Shown here piece after piece: positions 36,601 through 48,400 of a stretch of DNA of 64,000 nt. Position 1 is the stretch's first letter. Each line of letters begins with the position of its first letter. The DNA is taken from contig OX457037.1 in assembly GCA_949752735.1 (NCBI GenBank), forward strand, positions 12,782,784 through 12,846,783, read 5' to 3'. Under the pieces are notes generated by a model that worked only from the letters and a program-made list of their open reading frames with translations, was not told the origin of the DNA and ran no database searches. The DNA is from Lumbricus terrestris (lineage: Eukaryota; Annelida; Clitellata; Crassiclitellata; Lumbricidae). A program made the position numbers and the translations under genes.

Positions 36601-39600
36601 GCAAGGGAGGCTCTTCAAATCCATCTCCAAGAGCAAAAGGAAATTGAATGTCAAAAGAACAGAGCTCTGGAAATGGAAAAGAATGCATGGGAGGCACTTC
36701 AAATCCAACTCCAAGAACAAAAGGAAATTGAATGTCAAAAGAACAGAGCTCTGGAAATGGAAAAGAATGCAAGGGAGGCACTTCAAATCCAACTCCAAGA
36801 ACAAAAGGAAATTGAATGTCAAAAGAACAGAGCTGTGGAAATGAAAAAGAATGCAATGGAGGCACTTCAAATCCAACTCCAAGAACAAAAGGAAATTGAA
36901 TGTCAAAAGAACAGAGCTCTGGAAATGGAAAAGAATGCACGGGAGGCACTTCAGATCAAACTCCAAGAACAAAAGGAAATTGAATGTCAAAAGGACAGAG
37001 CTGTGGAAATGGAAAAGAAGGCACGGGAGGCACTTCAGATCAAAGTCCAAGAACAAAAGGAAAGAGAATGTAAAAAAGACAAAGCTTTGGAAATGGAAAA
37101 GCAAGCACGGGTGGCACTTCAAATTCAACGCCAAGAACAAAAGGAAATTGAATGTCAAAAGAACAGTGCTCTGGAAATGGAAAAGAATGCAAGGGAGGCT
37201 CTTCAAATTCAACTCCAAGAGCAAAAGGAAATTGAATGTCAAAAGAACAGAGCTCTGGAAATGGAAAAGAATGCACGGGAGGCACTTCAGATCAAACTCC
37301 AAGAACAAAAGGAAATTGAGTGTCAAAAGGACAGAGCTCTGGAAATGGAAAAGAATGCACGGGAGGCACTTCAGATCAAACTCCAAGAACAAAAGGAAAT
37401 TGAATGTCAAAAGAACAGAGCTCTGGAAATGGAAAAGAATGCACGGGAGGCACTTCAGATCAAACTCCAAGAACAAAAGGAAATTGAATGTCAAAAGAAC
37501 AGAGCTCTGGAAATGGAAAAGAATGCACGGGAGGCACTTCAGATCCAACTCCAAGAACAAAAGGAAATTGAGTGTCAAAAGGACAGAGCTCTGGAAATGG
37601 AAAAGAATGCACGGGAGGCACTTCAGATCAAACTCCAAGAACAAAAGGAAATTGAGTGTCAAAAGGACAGAGCTCTGGAAATGGAAAAGAATGCACGGGA
37701 GGCACTTCAGATCAAACTCCAAGAACAAAAGGAAATTGAATGTCAAAAGGACAGAGCTAAGGAAATGGAAAAGAAAACAGTAGAGTCATTTCAAATCCAA
37801 CTCCAGAAACAGAACGAAATTGAATGTCAAAAAGACAGAGCTATGGAAATGGAGAAGAAAGCACGGGAGGCACTTCAAATCCAGCTTCAGAAACAGATGG
37901 AAATTGGATGTCAAAGAGACAGAGCTTTGGAAATGGAACAGAAGGCGAAAGAAGTACTTCAAATTGAGCTCAAGGAAAAGGAGAAAGCTGGAAGTCAAAA
38001 AGACGATCAACTTCAGAGGAGTTTGAAACAACTCTCGGACTATGGTACTGAGATTCTCATTCTAAGAAAGGAACTGGAAACGCAAAGACAAAAGAATTTC
38101 CTGGCTAAGAATGATCATCATGAGCGTGCCAGGAGAGCAAATGGCGATTGTCAGAGTCTACTCGCAACAGTTGCGGAACTTCAGATTAGGTCGGAAAATC
38201 AGGCTAAGAACTTATTGACAGAGAGGCAGCAATTGGAAGGACTGCAGAGGCAATTTCAATGGCAAGGTGAAGTTCTCAAGCACAAGGAATGCCAATTGGG
38301 AATGACGAGAAAAGAGTTGGATGAATTGAAAGAGATGTTCTCGCACAGAGAGATCGAGTTGAGCAACGAGCGACTACAGATGGCCTACACTGACGTCGAC
38401 CATCTAACAGTGATCGCTGCTAAAGACAATGCGTGCAAGGAACTCGAAAGTCAATTGACAGAGGCTAGAGAAACGTTAGTGTCGCAGACTCAACTGATAA
38501 CGATCGAAAAAGAGAAACAAGAGGCAGCCATAAAAACATTTGAGGATCAATTGAAGCGACAAAACGAGTCGGAAATGGAGCAGCAGAATCAGGTAAGGGA
38601 ACTCGAGGAGAAGTTAAGGGCATTACAGACGCTGGGCGCCAAGGACGAGGAGAAGGTCGTCGAAGGAGAGAATCTGTCTTCAGCAGGAACGGATGAATCG
38701 CCACCAGAAAGGAGCAACAGGGAAGATGCTGTCCTGGAAAACCAGAAGCTGACTTTGGAACTGTCGTTGCTTCGAGAGAAGCTGGAAAGAGCGACGGAGG
38801 AACTGGAAATGGAAAGACAGACACGACTCGATATTCAAGAGCAAACCAAACAATTGATGGCGGAAAGGGAAAAGGCGGCCGACGAAAATGAGAAGCTTAC
38901 GACTCGTATAACAGAATTATTGGAGGCTGATAAGAGAACTGGAATTCAAACAAGTGATGATCAAACCGACCAACCATTTAAAAGAGATGAAACTCAACCA
39001 AATGAATCACTGAAAGCTAAACTTGGTGACAAGAACACCCATCAAGTGATGGAACAAGAAGACAGTGAAACTTTGCCAGTGAGAGACGTTGACAGCTTTA
39101 CAAAGCAGAGTGAGCAAATGGAAATGCATTTGATACCAAAAGCAAAACAGTTGGCGGAACAGATTAAACGCATTTCTGAGCTAAGCGAAGCGACACGGAA
39201 AAAGATGAAAGTGTCGACACAAGGCCGACACATTCAATCGCCAAAACACCAGTTATCATTGCAACCGCTGCAATTCATCCAGCAGACGCTCACAAAGGAA
39301 CAAATGCAATTAAAACAAAACAAGCCAGAATTAGATCCACCGACGAATATGGTGGACGAATGTAGGGAAGATACATTGACAGATTCACAAGACAATGTCC
39401 AGTCAGGAAGGCAAGTGAATTGGGCGAATGAGAACGGCACTAGGAGGGTTACAATCGATGCAGAGGCAACAGGAGCAGGAGAGGGATTCACAGCGACATC
39501 CAACCTGCAGTTGAATCCGTTAAGGCTGGATGAAAACAGGATTCAGAAATTGCGCGACAAACTGAAAACCCTGCAACAACTTCGAGACAAAGTGGACGCT

Positions 39601-39729
39601 GCTGATACTCTTCCAGAAATCTCGAATAACGAATTACAAACAAATCAACAGCAACACGTCTTTACCAAAGTCAGTGAGTATGATGAAGTTCCTCGTAGGA
39701 AATGCGTATCACCAAAGCATGCACTCTAG
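33632..39729 (+). CDS. Gene C: giant coiled-coil protein with 28-residue repeats (2 exons)
   Basis: Exon 1 (33632-33767) encodes MASFMGLFRRWLEPSDDDD then an N/Q/T-rich part. It ends at a strong donor (G|GTAAGTT, phase 1). Exon 2 (35141-39729) follows the acceptor ACATTTGTAG with two leading bases, so the phase fits. The joined protein has 1574 residues. Nearly all of it is E/K/Q/R-rich with heptad spacing, as in long rod proteins. Residues about 420-1000 are some 20 copies of a 28-residue unit with the core REALQIQLQEQKEIECQK. The C-terminal 300 residues are less regular. It probably forms a dimeric or filamentous rod in the cytoplasm. No motor or membrane part is visible, and no orthologue is recognised. 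The first ATG with a good exon was chosen; an upstream exon is possible. Confidence 0.85.
33836..34228. mobile_element. hAT-like MITE in gene C intron, TSD TTCTGAAG
   Basis: The ends CAGTGGCGGATCCAG and CTGGATCCGCCCCGG are inverted, with TTCTGAAG at 33828-33835 and 34229-34236. Two family motifs lie inside (CTGATGACTTTTTTTAGTC at 33935; TATGACTTTTTTTAGTCGTC near 34005). An A/T-rich and GGGGGGCC-rich interior has no ORF. Confidence 0.93.
34735..35036 (+). mobile_element. 3' fragment of a CR1/L2-like LINE
   Basis: The frame GTLGQKFFSARVVDMWNGLD followed by FKRKLGKLGY and a stop is the typical end of CR1/L2-type reverse transcriptase ORFs. A 3' UTR and a (TTATG)n tail at about 35012-35036 follow. 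The fragment ends about 100 bp before gene C exon 2. Confidence 0.85.
36250..37990 (+). repeat. 84-bp tandem array inside gene C
   Basis: About 20 units of 84 bp, each GAACAAAAGGAAATTGAATG...-like, lie in exon 2. Units near the middle are almost identical and those at the edges diverge, as expected for growth by unequal crossing-over. Because 84 is a multiple of 3 and of 21, each change of copy number keeps the frame and the heptad register. The long open frames on the other strand and in other frames arise from this array. Confidence 0.93.
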
Positions 39730-40167
39730 AATCCACGATCACTATTGTGTCAAAACCAGGATATGTCTGAAATTAGTAACATTGACAAAATCCAATATAA
39801 ATTGGAATAAAGTGATAGCTTTAAGAGAATCCAGAATTATGCGGAGAAAGTATATAGACCCTAAGTTTAGCTTAGGCCTATACTATAAAGTGCGCAAATA
39901 GAGAGGTTCGTGAAGTCTATCAATACATTAAATGCGATATCATGCTCATTCACCCCAAAGAGTCTTATTCATAGGCATGTTAGAATTAACAATCATATTG
40001 TATTGAAATGTCTAACAGCTAGGCTCTTGACATTTCTCGTCGTCTAGTACATAGCATCATCTATGACACACTCATTTCCTTTCATCTTATAGCCTACATA
40101 TTATAGTACATAATCTATTACTTTTGAACCAACAGTCATAGCACGAATACTAAGATTTAAATTTGTT

Positions 40168-43145
40168 ATGAAATCAGAGGAAGAACCTATGATGACGAAA
40201 TACAAAGACAACGAAACAGAAGTTGACATTCTTCCAGACGATGATGAAGAAGATCATCCTGTAAAAACAAAGAAACGCCGACTCGAAGAAGTATACTACA
40301 GCGCACCATACGACCACCAGATCCCAGGTTGACACAATAAAATATCTGCATAATTATCACATACTAATATTATTGTTAAATATTAATTCAAATGCTTTGA
40401 GGCGCATCTGAAATCAGATAAATGCAAATGTGTATTAACATACTTATACAGATATACATACGTACCTACATGTATACTTACGTGCTTAGACGCAGTAGGA
40501 ATCAAAACAAATCTAAGGACTCAATAAATATAATTAGGATTATGATCGCGCCCAAACTAATAGGCCTAACTGAAAAACTTCTTCCAATGGTGCTAATCGA
40601 TCGTTTATTCCGTTTGTCACTTTCTGCTAGATTTACAAAAGTTATGAGTCTTGTCTCATAATAGAACATGGTAGCTCAGAAATAATGGCCATAAAAACCT
40701 CTGAAATAATTGGCTAAATACGATCGTTGTCTGAATTAAAAGGTGTCAGAGTTATTGAGATCAAACCAGAGACTGACATCAAACGAGAACCAATCGAAGA
40801 ACCAATCGTAAGAACTCCGATAATCAACAATTCCAAAGACGGAAGCAAAGAACCAGAATCAATAATGAAGCAAGAACCAAAAGAAGAACGAGAACAAAGA
40901 ATAAAACAAGAACCGGAAGTAGAACGTGTCGCCGTCAATAGAAAGCGTTTAAAAGCAACGTCTACATACAGATCTATACTTTCGAAACCCAGCGAACTCA
41001 CCGCATCAGGTTTGCTATTCAACCGATCATCCATCTATCCATCCATCCATCCATCCATCCATCCATCCATCCATCCATCCATCCATCCATCCATCCATCC
41101 ATCCATCCATCCATCCATCCATCCATCCATCCATCCATCCATCCATCCATCCATCCATCAATCCATCCATCCATCCATCAATCCATCCATCCATCCATCC
41201 ATCTATCCATCCATCCATCCTGCCATCCAACCATCCGTCCATCCATCTATCCAACCATCCATCCGTCCAACCATCCATCCATCTATCCAGCCATCCAACC
41301 ATCCGTCCAGCCATCCATCCATCCATCCATCCATCTATACATCCATCTATATCGATCGGTTTAATGTTTCACACTGTTTACATTTGCATATCTATTAGGT
41401 TACTTAGAACATGAACGAATGTAAATAACCTCTGATAACCATCTATAGCACCAGACAATGTCATTGTCTAGCCTCCTGCATAGGTGCTCTAACTGATGGG
41501 ACTCTGCAGTACCTTCTGGATTTGCTTTTGTGCCCAACAGATTACCTGTTCTTAGTACAACGGTATGTTACTTTAAAAAATACTTTTGTACCAATAAATC
41601 GATGGTTACGGTTATGGTCATGATCAGTGTTTAATGTAGTTTCCTTGCTTTAGCGGGGGGGGGGGGGGGGGGCGGAGTTGGGCTTCTGGGGCGGGGCGAG
41701 AAAAACATCCGTTATGGCCGGACTTCTGGGCAATCGGCCGCTGAGCCACTGTCTATTTGATCGATCATTTTCTTAGTCTTTCGCTCAAAAGTTCTTCAAA
41801 ATTCTTCAAAATTTACCCTTTTCACTACAGAACAACTGACGACCTTTCGTGTAAATGGCATCGTTTATCGGGTTTAGCCGCCCACGTGAAACTTACGAAT
41901 GACTAAAAAAGGTCATCAGTTTTTTCGAACAAAATGTCATCAACTTTCGTGCGCCGACACGAGAAAAAATTGTCGGCGCCGCTCATTCTCGAACAAGTTT
42001 TTTAGCCCCTCCCCCCAAACGGAAACCAAACTCCGTCCATGACTATCTTTTATTCGTCTATGTAGAAGAGAAAGAGGGCAATACGGGGCACATGTGTACT
42101 TACTAGCGATGAATCTTTTCGTAAAACCAATCGGTAATCTGTCTCATAGAAATCTTCTGATAACTCTTCAGATTCAATGACGAATAGGTCAATACCAACA
42201 AGGAACGATATCGAGTCGAGTGTACGAGAAGAACCCGTTGCCCATTCTTCATCACCGGAAGAGGCGAGACTTGTCCATACGCTGAGACCTCGGACTCTGA
42301 CGACCGCTGTGACTGGAGTGGCCGTGCTGAACGGAAGTCTCTTCGTCGTGTCCGAAATGAATCCAGTCGTCGAGGTCTACGACTCAACGACCTTCACCTT
42401 CAGCGGAAAAGTATCTGTGGAGGGACTGACTAATCCTCAATCCCTCACCTCGTGTCCCCTCAACGCCTGCCTCTACATCCTCGACCGAACCCAGCCTAGC
42501 AACGCCATATACCGCCTCGGATTGGCTCCCGATTGGCGCCACCACAAGTGGTCGATCGGAACGGACTTCGGTGCACTGGCTTCCACTTCCAACGGATCTC
42601 TGCTTCTGTCATGTTTCAATCTGAGGATCAAGGAATTCTCCTTCAGTGGTGAACTTCTTCGCGAGTTTCAGTTTGGACAGAAGTCAACGTCCGACCTTCG
42701 TCTCTTTGGTGCTGTTCAGCTGCCTAGGACCTCAGGTACCTCAAGAACAGTGAGGACATTAAAGGTGGATGAAGCGCAGTTTGCCATCAGTTACAGCCAT
42801 CGAAGGACCGGATTAAGACGCGTCTGTACCGTCGATGGAAGAGGACAAGTGGTTGATCCACTGCTGAAGCACAACGGACCCTGCACCAGTCAACATCTGA
42901 TCGTTGGTCGTCAGACTGGAGCTCTCTTCCTTGCCGATTTCGGAATGGGAGAAGTATTCCAGTGGAATGCGGAACTGAAGAACTGTCGAAAGATAGCAAG
43001 GAAGAAGGATCCTGGATTCCGTCCTTTGAGAATTTGTCTCGACGAGAGCAACGATCAGCGGATCATCATCGCTGAGGTTTGTCTTGACAATGACGGATCG
43101 ACGACAATGTCAGGAACGAGCAAAATATCTGTCTACGACTTATAG
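40168..43145 (+). CDS. Gene D: KxE-motif N-terminus plus beta-propeller (3 exons)
   Basis: Exons 40168-40327, 40743-41009 and 42172-43145 join in phase (both introns phase 1) to 466 residues. Residues 1-53 are acidic, then KTKKRRLEE, a possible nuclear localisation signal. Exon 2 carries IKPE, IKRE, MKQE and IKQE, which fit the SUMO consensus (hydrophobic-K-x-E). The C-terminal 320 residues have propeller-like repeats such as [40 protein letters not shown] and LYILDRTQ. The function is unknown and the family is not recognised with certainty. The exon 2 acceptor (GAATTAAAAG) is poor in pyrimidines, so the N-terminal join is the weakest part; the propeller exon is firm. Confidence 0.68.
41030..41345. 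repeat. (CATC)n microsatellite
   Basis: About 310 bp of ATCC units lie directly after the donor of gene D exon 2, in its second intron. Both strands give long false ORFs (SIHP, DGWM). Confidence 0.97.
41655..42045. mobile_element. Degenerate MITE of the dispersed family, with poly-G start
   Basis: A run of 17 or so G (41656-41672) precedes GGAGTTGGGCTTC. The right end reads CAAACTCCGTCCATGAC. One family motif is in plus orientation near 41839 (CTGACGACCTTTCG) and one inverted near 41898 (GACTAAAAAAGGTCATCAG). It lies in intron 2 of gene D. Confidence 0.6.
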
Positions 43146-45356
43146 TAAACGACATATGTGGGGAGGAATGAGAAGGTTAAGGTAATGGTTGACACTCTGG
43201 CACGGACGCGAAATCGATTCCCGCTGACCCCCCCAAAGGTCCGCTCAGCCTTCCATTCTTCAGATGGCGTTGGTCAGATAAGCAGTAGGACGTGATGGGC
43301 ACCCTGTTGACCGGCGACGGATAAATTTGACCCCTATTATAATTATTTGTGATCATCCGTCTTATACTATGAATTGTAATCATTCTGCAAATTGTTATGT
43401 CAGTTTGAAATTACACGATGATTATGATCTCTTCAAAGCAATCGACCACTTTAATGCTGAACGGGTTCAGATTGCAGAAGAGCACTTACATGTAATTGGT
43501 CAGTGCAATGTAAAAACCAAAGACTGGACGGCGCCAAATGGGCTGCAATGCTTAATAGGTCAATATATTGTTTTCTTGTACCTCCATCGTGCAAAGTCAT
43601 GGTTTTTGTGGTTGGTCTCGCGGTATGGAATGGCCTTCTCTTGAGCTGCGCGTGTTCTCTATGTCATTCTCTGACACATTCTAGAAGCACTTGAAAAGCT
43701 CCTCTTTTGGCCGTGCTGGAGTCGGGAGCACCTCTGAGTTGTTTTCTTGAAGAAGTGTTATATGAATACTTAAACGAATGAATTATTTGGACATTTATAA
43801 AGCGCTTCTGTGTGCAACAATTACTGCCTTTCAGAAGCGCATCATCCGCAAAAGTGAATCCGAGAGAAAAAATATGACTCTGAGAAGACAGAATTTTAGG
43901 GAGAGAGGGAAAGGCGATGAATGACCAACAGAGAGGATGAGGGAGCGTATCGTACTGCTGGAGAAAGTCCATTCTATAGAGATGGACTCATGCAGGTAAA
44001 GCATTGAATCTAGATCAAGCCAAGAGACAACTAAGTTAGCTCATGGCTTCTCTAGCATCTGCTTAGTTTATGAAATGGTCGAACATAAATCAGAACCATT
44101 CGGTGTGTCGGAATCTTTGTTGACTCTTTATTCGAGCGAAAATGATTTGCAATTATGGTTCATGACTAAATTCTCTGTGCCAGTAAAAATCTCTTTTAGC
44201 AATTTGTGCAACTATGTAAAACAGTCGATGTTATTATGATAATGAAAAGTCAATTGGTTAGCGGATGATCGTGTAACATGACTGAGAGGGACTGACGTTC
44301 AAAACCGTATCTTATCAATCAATGCAAACACTTGAACGGTAGAGACGACTTGCAATGACCGATAACCGGTAGAAATGAAAGGTAGACACGAGAACAATCA
44401 CAGCACAGGTAGAAGGATTGTTAAGGGTCGCCACAGACAATAGGTTTCTATTGGGCTATGTCCGTGAACAATTCAGAAACTCTTGACATATCAATTGGTG
44501 ACACGCCTAACAACACAAGAACGATTTAATAGCTATGTATAATATGACATCAATATTCCAACTATTGAAGACTTTGCCACAACAGCTCGTTGCTTCAGTT
44601 CTTTATTCAAACATCACAATTGAGCACTCGACAAATGGTTGGATTATAGGCCTATTATTGGATGGATGGATGGATGGATGGATGGATGAATGGACGTATG
44701 GATGGACGAATGTATATATGTATGTAACTATGTATGGGAACTATGGATGGATAGAATGAATGGATAGTTGGACGGATAGACAGGTTGGTGGATGGATGGC
44801 TCCAGTTTCACAGTTCTGTCCCATCCCTGTCCTGAAAGGCAACCAACACGAGCCACCACCGACACAGTTATGCAATTAAATCGCATGCCAATTAACTGTT
44901 TGCTAGACTTCAGTATCATCATAGAAACGCTGCTTTGATTTGCACAGCAATAAGACCAACGCATTGTAGACATAAAGCAATTTTAAGTGGAATAATGTTC
45001 TGCATTTGAGCGCATTCAATGTTCTGGTGATGCGAAAATGGGAACACCGCAACACCTTCTGAAACGTTAAATTCTCAATCCACTAATCCACTTCCAACAA
45101 GGAAGCTGTCGACGTAGATAAATCCGGCATAGTAGCCTAAAGTTAATGACTAATTAAGAATATTAAAATCAACATAGACAAATTATTTTTTAAACAAATC
45201 TACATCGGTCATTTGATTAAACGTGGGCCTACAACTAAGTAATTATGAGAGCATTCTTAAAAGACGTCATCAGAAAGCATTAAATCTGAATTCATTTAAT
45301 CGGCCTAATAGGTTCCCAGAGTCATCTCCTCGGCTCCAGATGGAACGCATGGCCGG
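43146..45356. other. Intergenic stretch between genes D and B
   Basis: It lies between the convergent 3' ends of gene D and gene B. A LINE-type 3' hairpin (ACATTTATAAAGCGCTTCTG ... CAGAAGCGCATC at 43791-43850) and a GGAT microsatellite are the only recognised contents. ORFs here are short and unsupported. Confidence 0.5.
44657..44810. repeat. (GGAT)n microsatellite
   Basis: GGATGGATGGAT units grade into GGACGTAT/GGATAG variants. Confidence 0.9.
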
Positions 45357-45445
45357 CTACTTTCGCCGTATCATGAAGAAGACGACGATGACGGTAAGAA
45401 TTACAGCAACCACGGTAACTATGGCGACCAGCGTGACGGTTAGAT
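45357..45445 (-). CDS. Gene B last exon: membrane helix and short tail
   Basis: After the acceptor ATATTTTAG the frame reads LTVTLVAIVTVVAVILTVIV, VFFMIRRK and stop. The two leading bases complete the phase 1 codon of the EGF exon. This matches the position, phase and type of gene A exon 18, though the tail is only about four residues against about 35 in gene A. Confidence 0.75.
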
Positions 45446-48400
45446 CTAAAATATATCAGAATAAATAACGATTAACTTCGTGTGCATGGCAATAGTGGAG
45501 TAGATCTAGTTGGTTGATAGGTATGTTCAAGAATGGATGGTCCACTTAGATAACAAAGAACATGAATTTGGATACCGGTATAGGCCGACCTCGCTTTATG
45601 GGCCTAATGCTGTCATTGGAAGCAAATAAATGAATGTAAACAAAATACAATTACAATACTTTGCGCTCTTTTTTCCGTGTTGTTGAGCGATAGGAGATGA
45701 TGTACCTTCGGTCATATTATATTATATTCGACTTCATTAGCAGTAAACTACACGATCACGTTCAGCAGAGTCCGCCACTATAGAGGACCTCCAAATTATC
45801 AGAATTTATTGGGGAAATTCTACAATCCACATGAGACAAAATAATCAGACAAACTAACAAAAGAGTTGAATTAGAAGGTCTATTGACCCATGTCAATGTT
45901 ACTAGCCTACATATATCGTACATCGCCTTCGCAAAAATGTCGGCTTCGTTGCCTATAGCGACCAAAGAAGGAAAGCCAATGAGCATTGGGAAATCGTCAG
46001 CTGGAGTTACGAAGTTGAAGGGTGAAAATGACGAATAAGCGACGAGTGTTGTAGTTGGAAGAGGAAGAGGCAGAGAAGAGGGCGAGGAAGAGGCAGAGAA
46101 GAGGGCGAGGAAGAGGCAGAGAAGAGGCAGAAGAAGAGGCAGAGAAGAGGGAGAGGAAGAGAAGAGGGAGAGGAAGAGGCAGAGAAGAGGAAGAGGAAGA
46201 GGCAGAGAAGAGGGAGAGGAATAGGCAGAGAAGAGGGAGAGGAAGAAGCAGAGAAGAGGGAGAGGAAGAGAAGAGGGAGAGGCAGAGAAGAGGCAGAGGA
46301 AGAGGCAGAGAAGAGGCAGAGGGAGAGGAAGAGACGAGGGAGAGGAAGAGGCAGAGAAGAGGGAGAGAAAGAGAAGAGGGAGAGGGAGAGGGAGAGAAGA
46401 GGGAGAGGAAGAGGAAGAGAAGAGGGAGAGGAAGAGAAGAGGGAGCGGAAGAGGCAGAGAAGAGGGAGAGGAAGAAGCAGAGAAGAGGGAGAGGAAGAGA
46501 AGAGGGAGAGGCAGAGAAGAGGCAGAGGAAGAGGCAGAGAAGAGGCAGAGGGAGAGGAAGAGACGAGGGAGAGGAAGAGGCAGAGAAGAGGGAGAGAAAG
46601 CGAAGAGGGAGAGGGAGAGGGAGAGAAGAGGGAGAGGAAGAGGAAGAGAAGAGGGAGAGGAAGAGAAGAGGGAGCGGAAGAGGCAGAGAAGAGGCAGAGG
46701 AAGAGGCAGAGAAGAGGCAGAGGGAGAGGAAGAGACGAGGGAGAGGAAGAGGCAGAGAAGAGGGAGAGAAAGAGAAGAGGGAGAGGGAGAGGGAGAGAAG
46801 AGGGAGAGGAAGAGGAAGAGAAGAGGGAGAGGAAGAGAAGAGGGAGCGGAAGAGGCAGAGAAGAGGGAGAGGAAGAGGCAGAGAAGAGGGAGAGGAAGAG
46901 AAGAGGGAGAGGAAGAGAAGAGGGAGAGGGAGAGGAAGAGGCAGAGAAGAGGGAGAGGAAGAGGCAGAGAAGAGGGATGGGAAGAGGCAGAGAAGAGGGA
47001 GAGAAAGAGAAGAGGGAGAGGGAGAGGAAGAGAAGAGGGAGAGGAAGAGGAAGAGAAGAGGGAGAGGAAGAGAAGAGGGAGAGGAAGAGGCAGAGAAGAG
47101 GGAGAGGAAGAGGCAGAGAAGAGGGATGGGAAGAGGGAGAGAAGAGGGAGAGGAAGAGGCAGAGAAGAGGGAGAGGAAGAGGCAGAGAAGAGGGAGAGGA
47201 AGAGGCAGGGAGAAGGAAATGACTTTTTAAGTCAATCACATATTTCGTCACGAAGACTCTCTTAACATTCTCTATTTTTTCTTAAGCGTTGTAAGATGCA
47301 CAAACTTCCAGTTTTTTTTTACAAGATATAGCTACAAGGAAGGTTAGGATGGTTTTGCTGACCGAACCCTTTGTCTTCTCATGCGCCTTCAAACCGATAG
47401 ACCCCTCATTGTACATGCATGTAAACGTAAAGGAGAAACCAGATGTACCTGCAGCAAGTAAGGCCAAGCCTTCTACTCCACCTAAGACTCGTCAAATATT
47501 ATATACTAGTACTAAGGCTCTTTGTGATTCCGAAAAATCAGATTAAAAACTCCTTAAGTTTTTGACACATAGGTGTATTATTGCACGGTCTCAAAAATTG
47601 ACAGGAATTTGAATGTTTATGAAGATAATGGAATTCGCTTTTCAGATTCACAGTCCTCGCTGAGGTCTATCATCATGCCAAATATCTAATCCAAATGTCA
47701 AAAAGCGACAAATGTTTTCGACATAGCCTAATCCGGACTTGAATGAGTGATGAGTAAACTCTAGTTTATAAGCTTCGTATATATGTTCCAGTCATGTCAG
47801 CATCTCTGGTATACGCGGCTGTTACTTTATGAACATCGAATCAGTTAAGATTCAAACCAACCTGGCAGCGGAGGTTTCTCAATGCATCGATACATGCCCT
47901 TGAAAGATGGTAGGCAGGTACTTTTCTCTGGACAGGGCGACGACAGACACGGATTGCACAAGGAGTCTGAAGCAAAAACAAACGAAAGACTTGGAGATAA
48001 TTGCACGTGAACGATTCTTATGACATTGGAGGAGTCGCTCTGTGAATTTTCTGTCGCAGAGAACATATACACTGTGTCCCATAAAAAAACACACCAAAAA
48101 ACTTTTCAAAAATCTTCTTTAAAACCAAGCCTATTGTAATAAAAGTTTGTACGTTGTTTCTCAAATAATTTTGCCACAAAATATTTAACATTTTACTTAC
48201 TCACAGAAGTGGTTGCTGTTAGAGGCAGTGACGCAGACTAGGCGACTAGGCGTGTTTGGAAACATTTAAACTTAGAATTAAAATGGTTTTCAGCAGCGAA
48301 GATAAATTTTTTATTAAGAATTTAGTATTGTTGAAGGGTTACAGTAGTCGTCGGTTGATAAAAGAGTTCCCGCAAAAGGGTTGGAATAAAAATGGCCTCG

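Noticed and set aside
36215..38031. Long ORFs antisense and in other frames within gene C
   Set aside because: They exist because an 84-bp unit without stops in several frames is repeated; only the E/K/Q frame continues outside the array and has a matching upstream exon.
40727..41398. 223-codon ORF with SIHP repeats
   Set aside because: Its first part is gene D exon 2, but the SIHP repeat is intronic (CATC)n after a good donor at 41009.
46007..47251. ORFs of 391 and 414 codons on both strands
   Set aside because: They are pure products of the GA-rich array: one-sided base composition, simple repeated residues, no splice context or domain.
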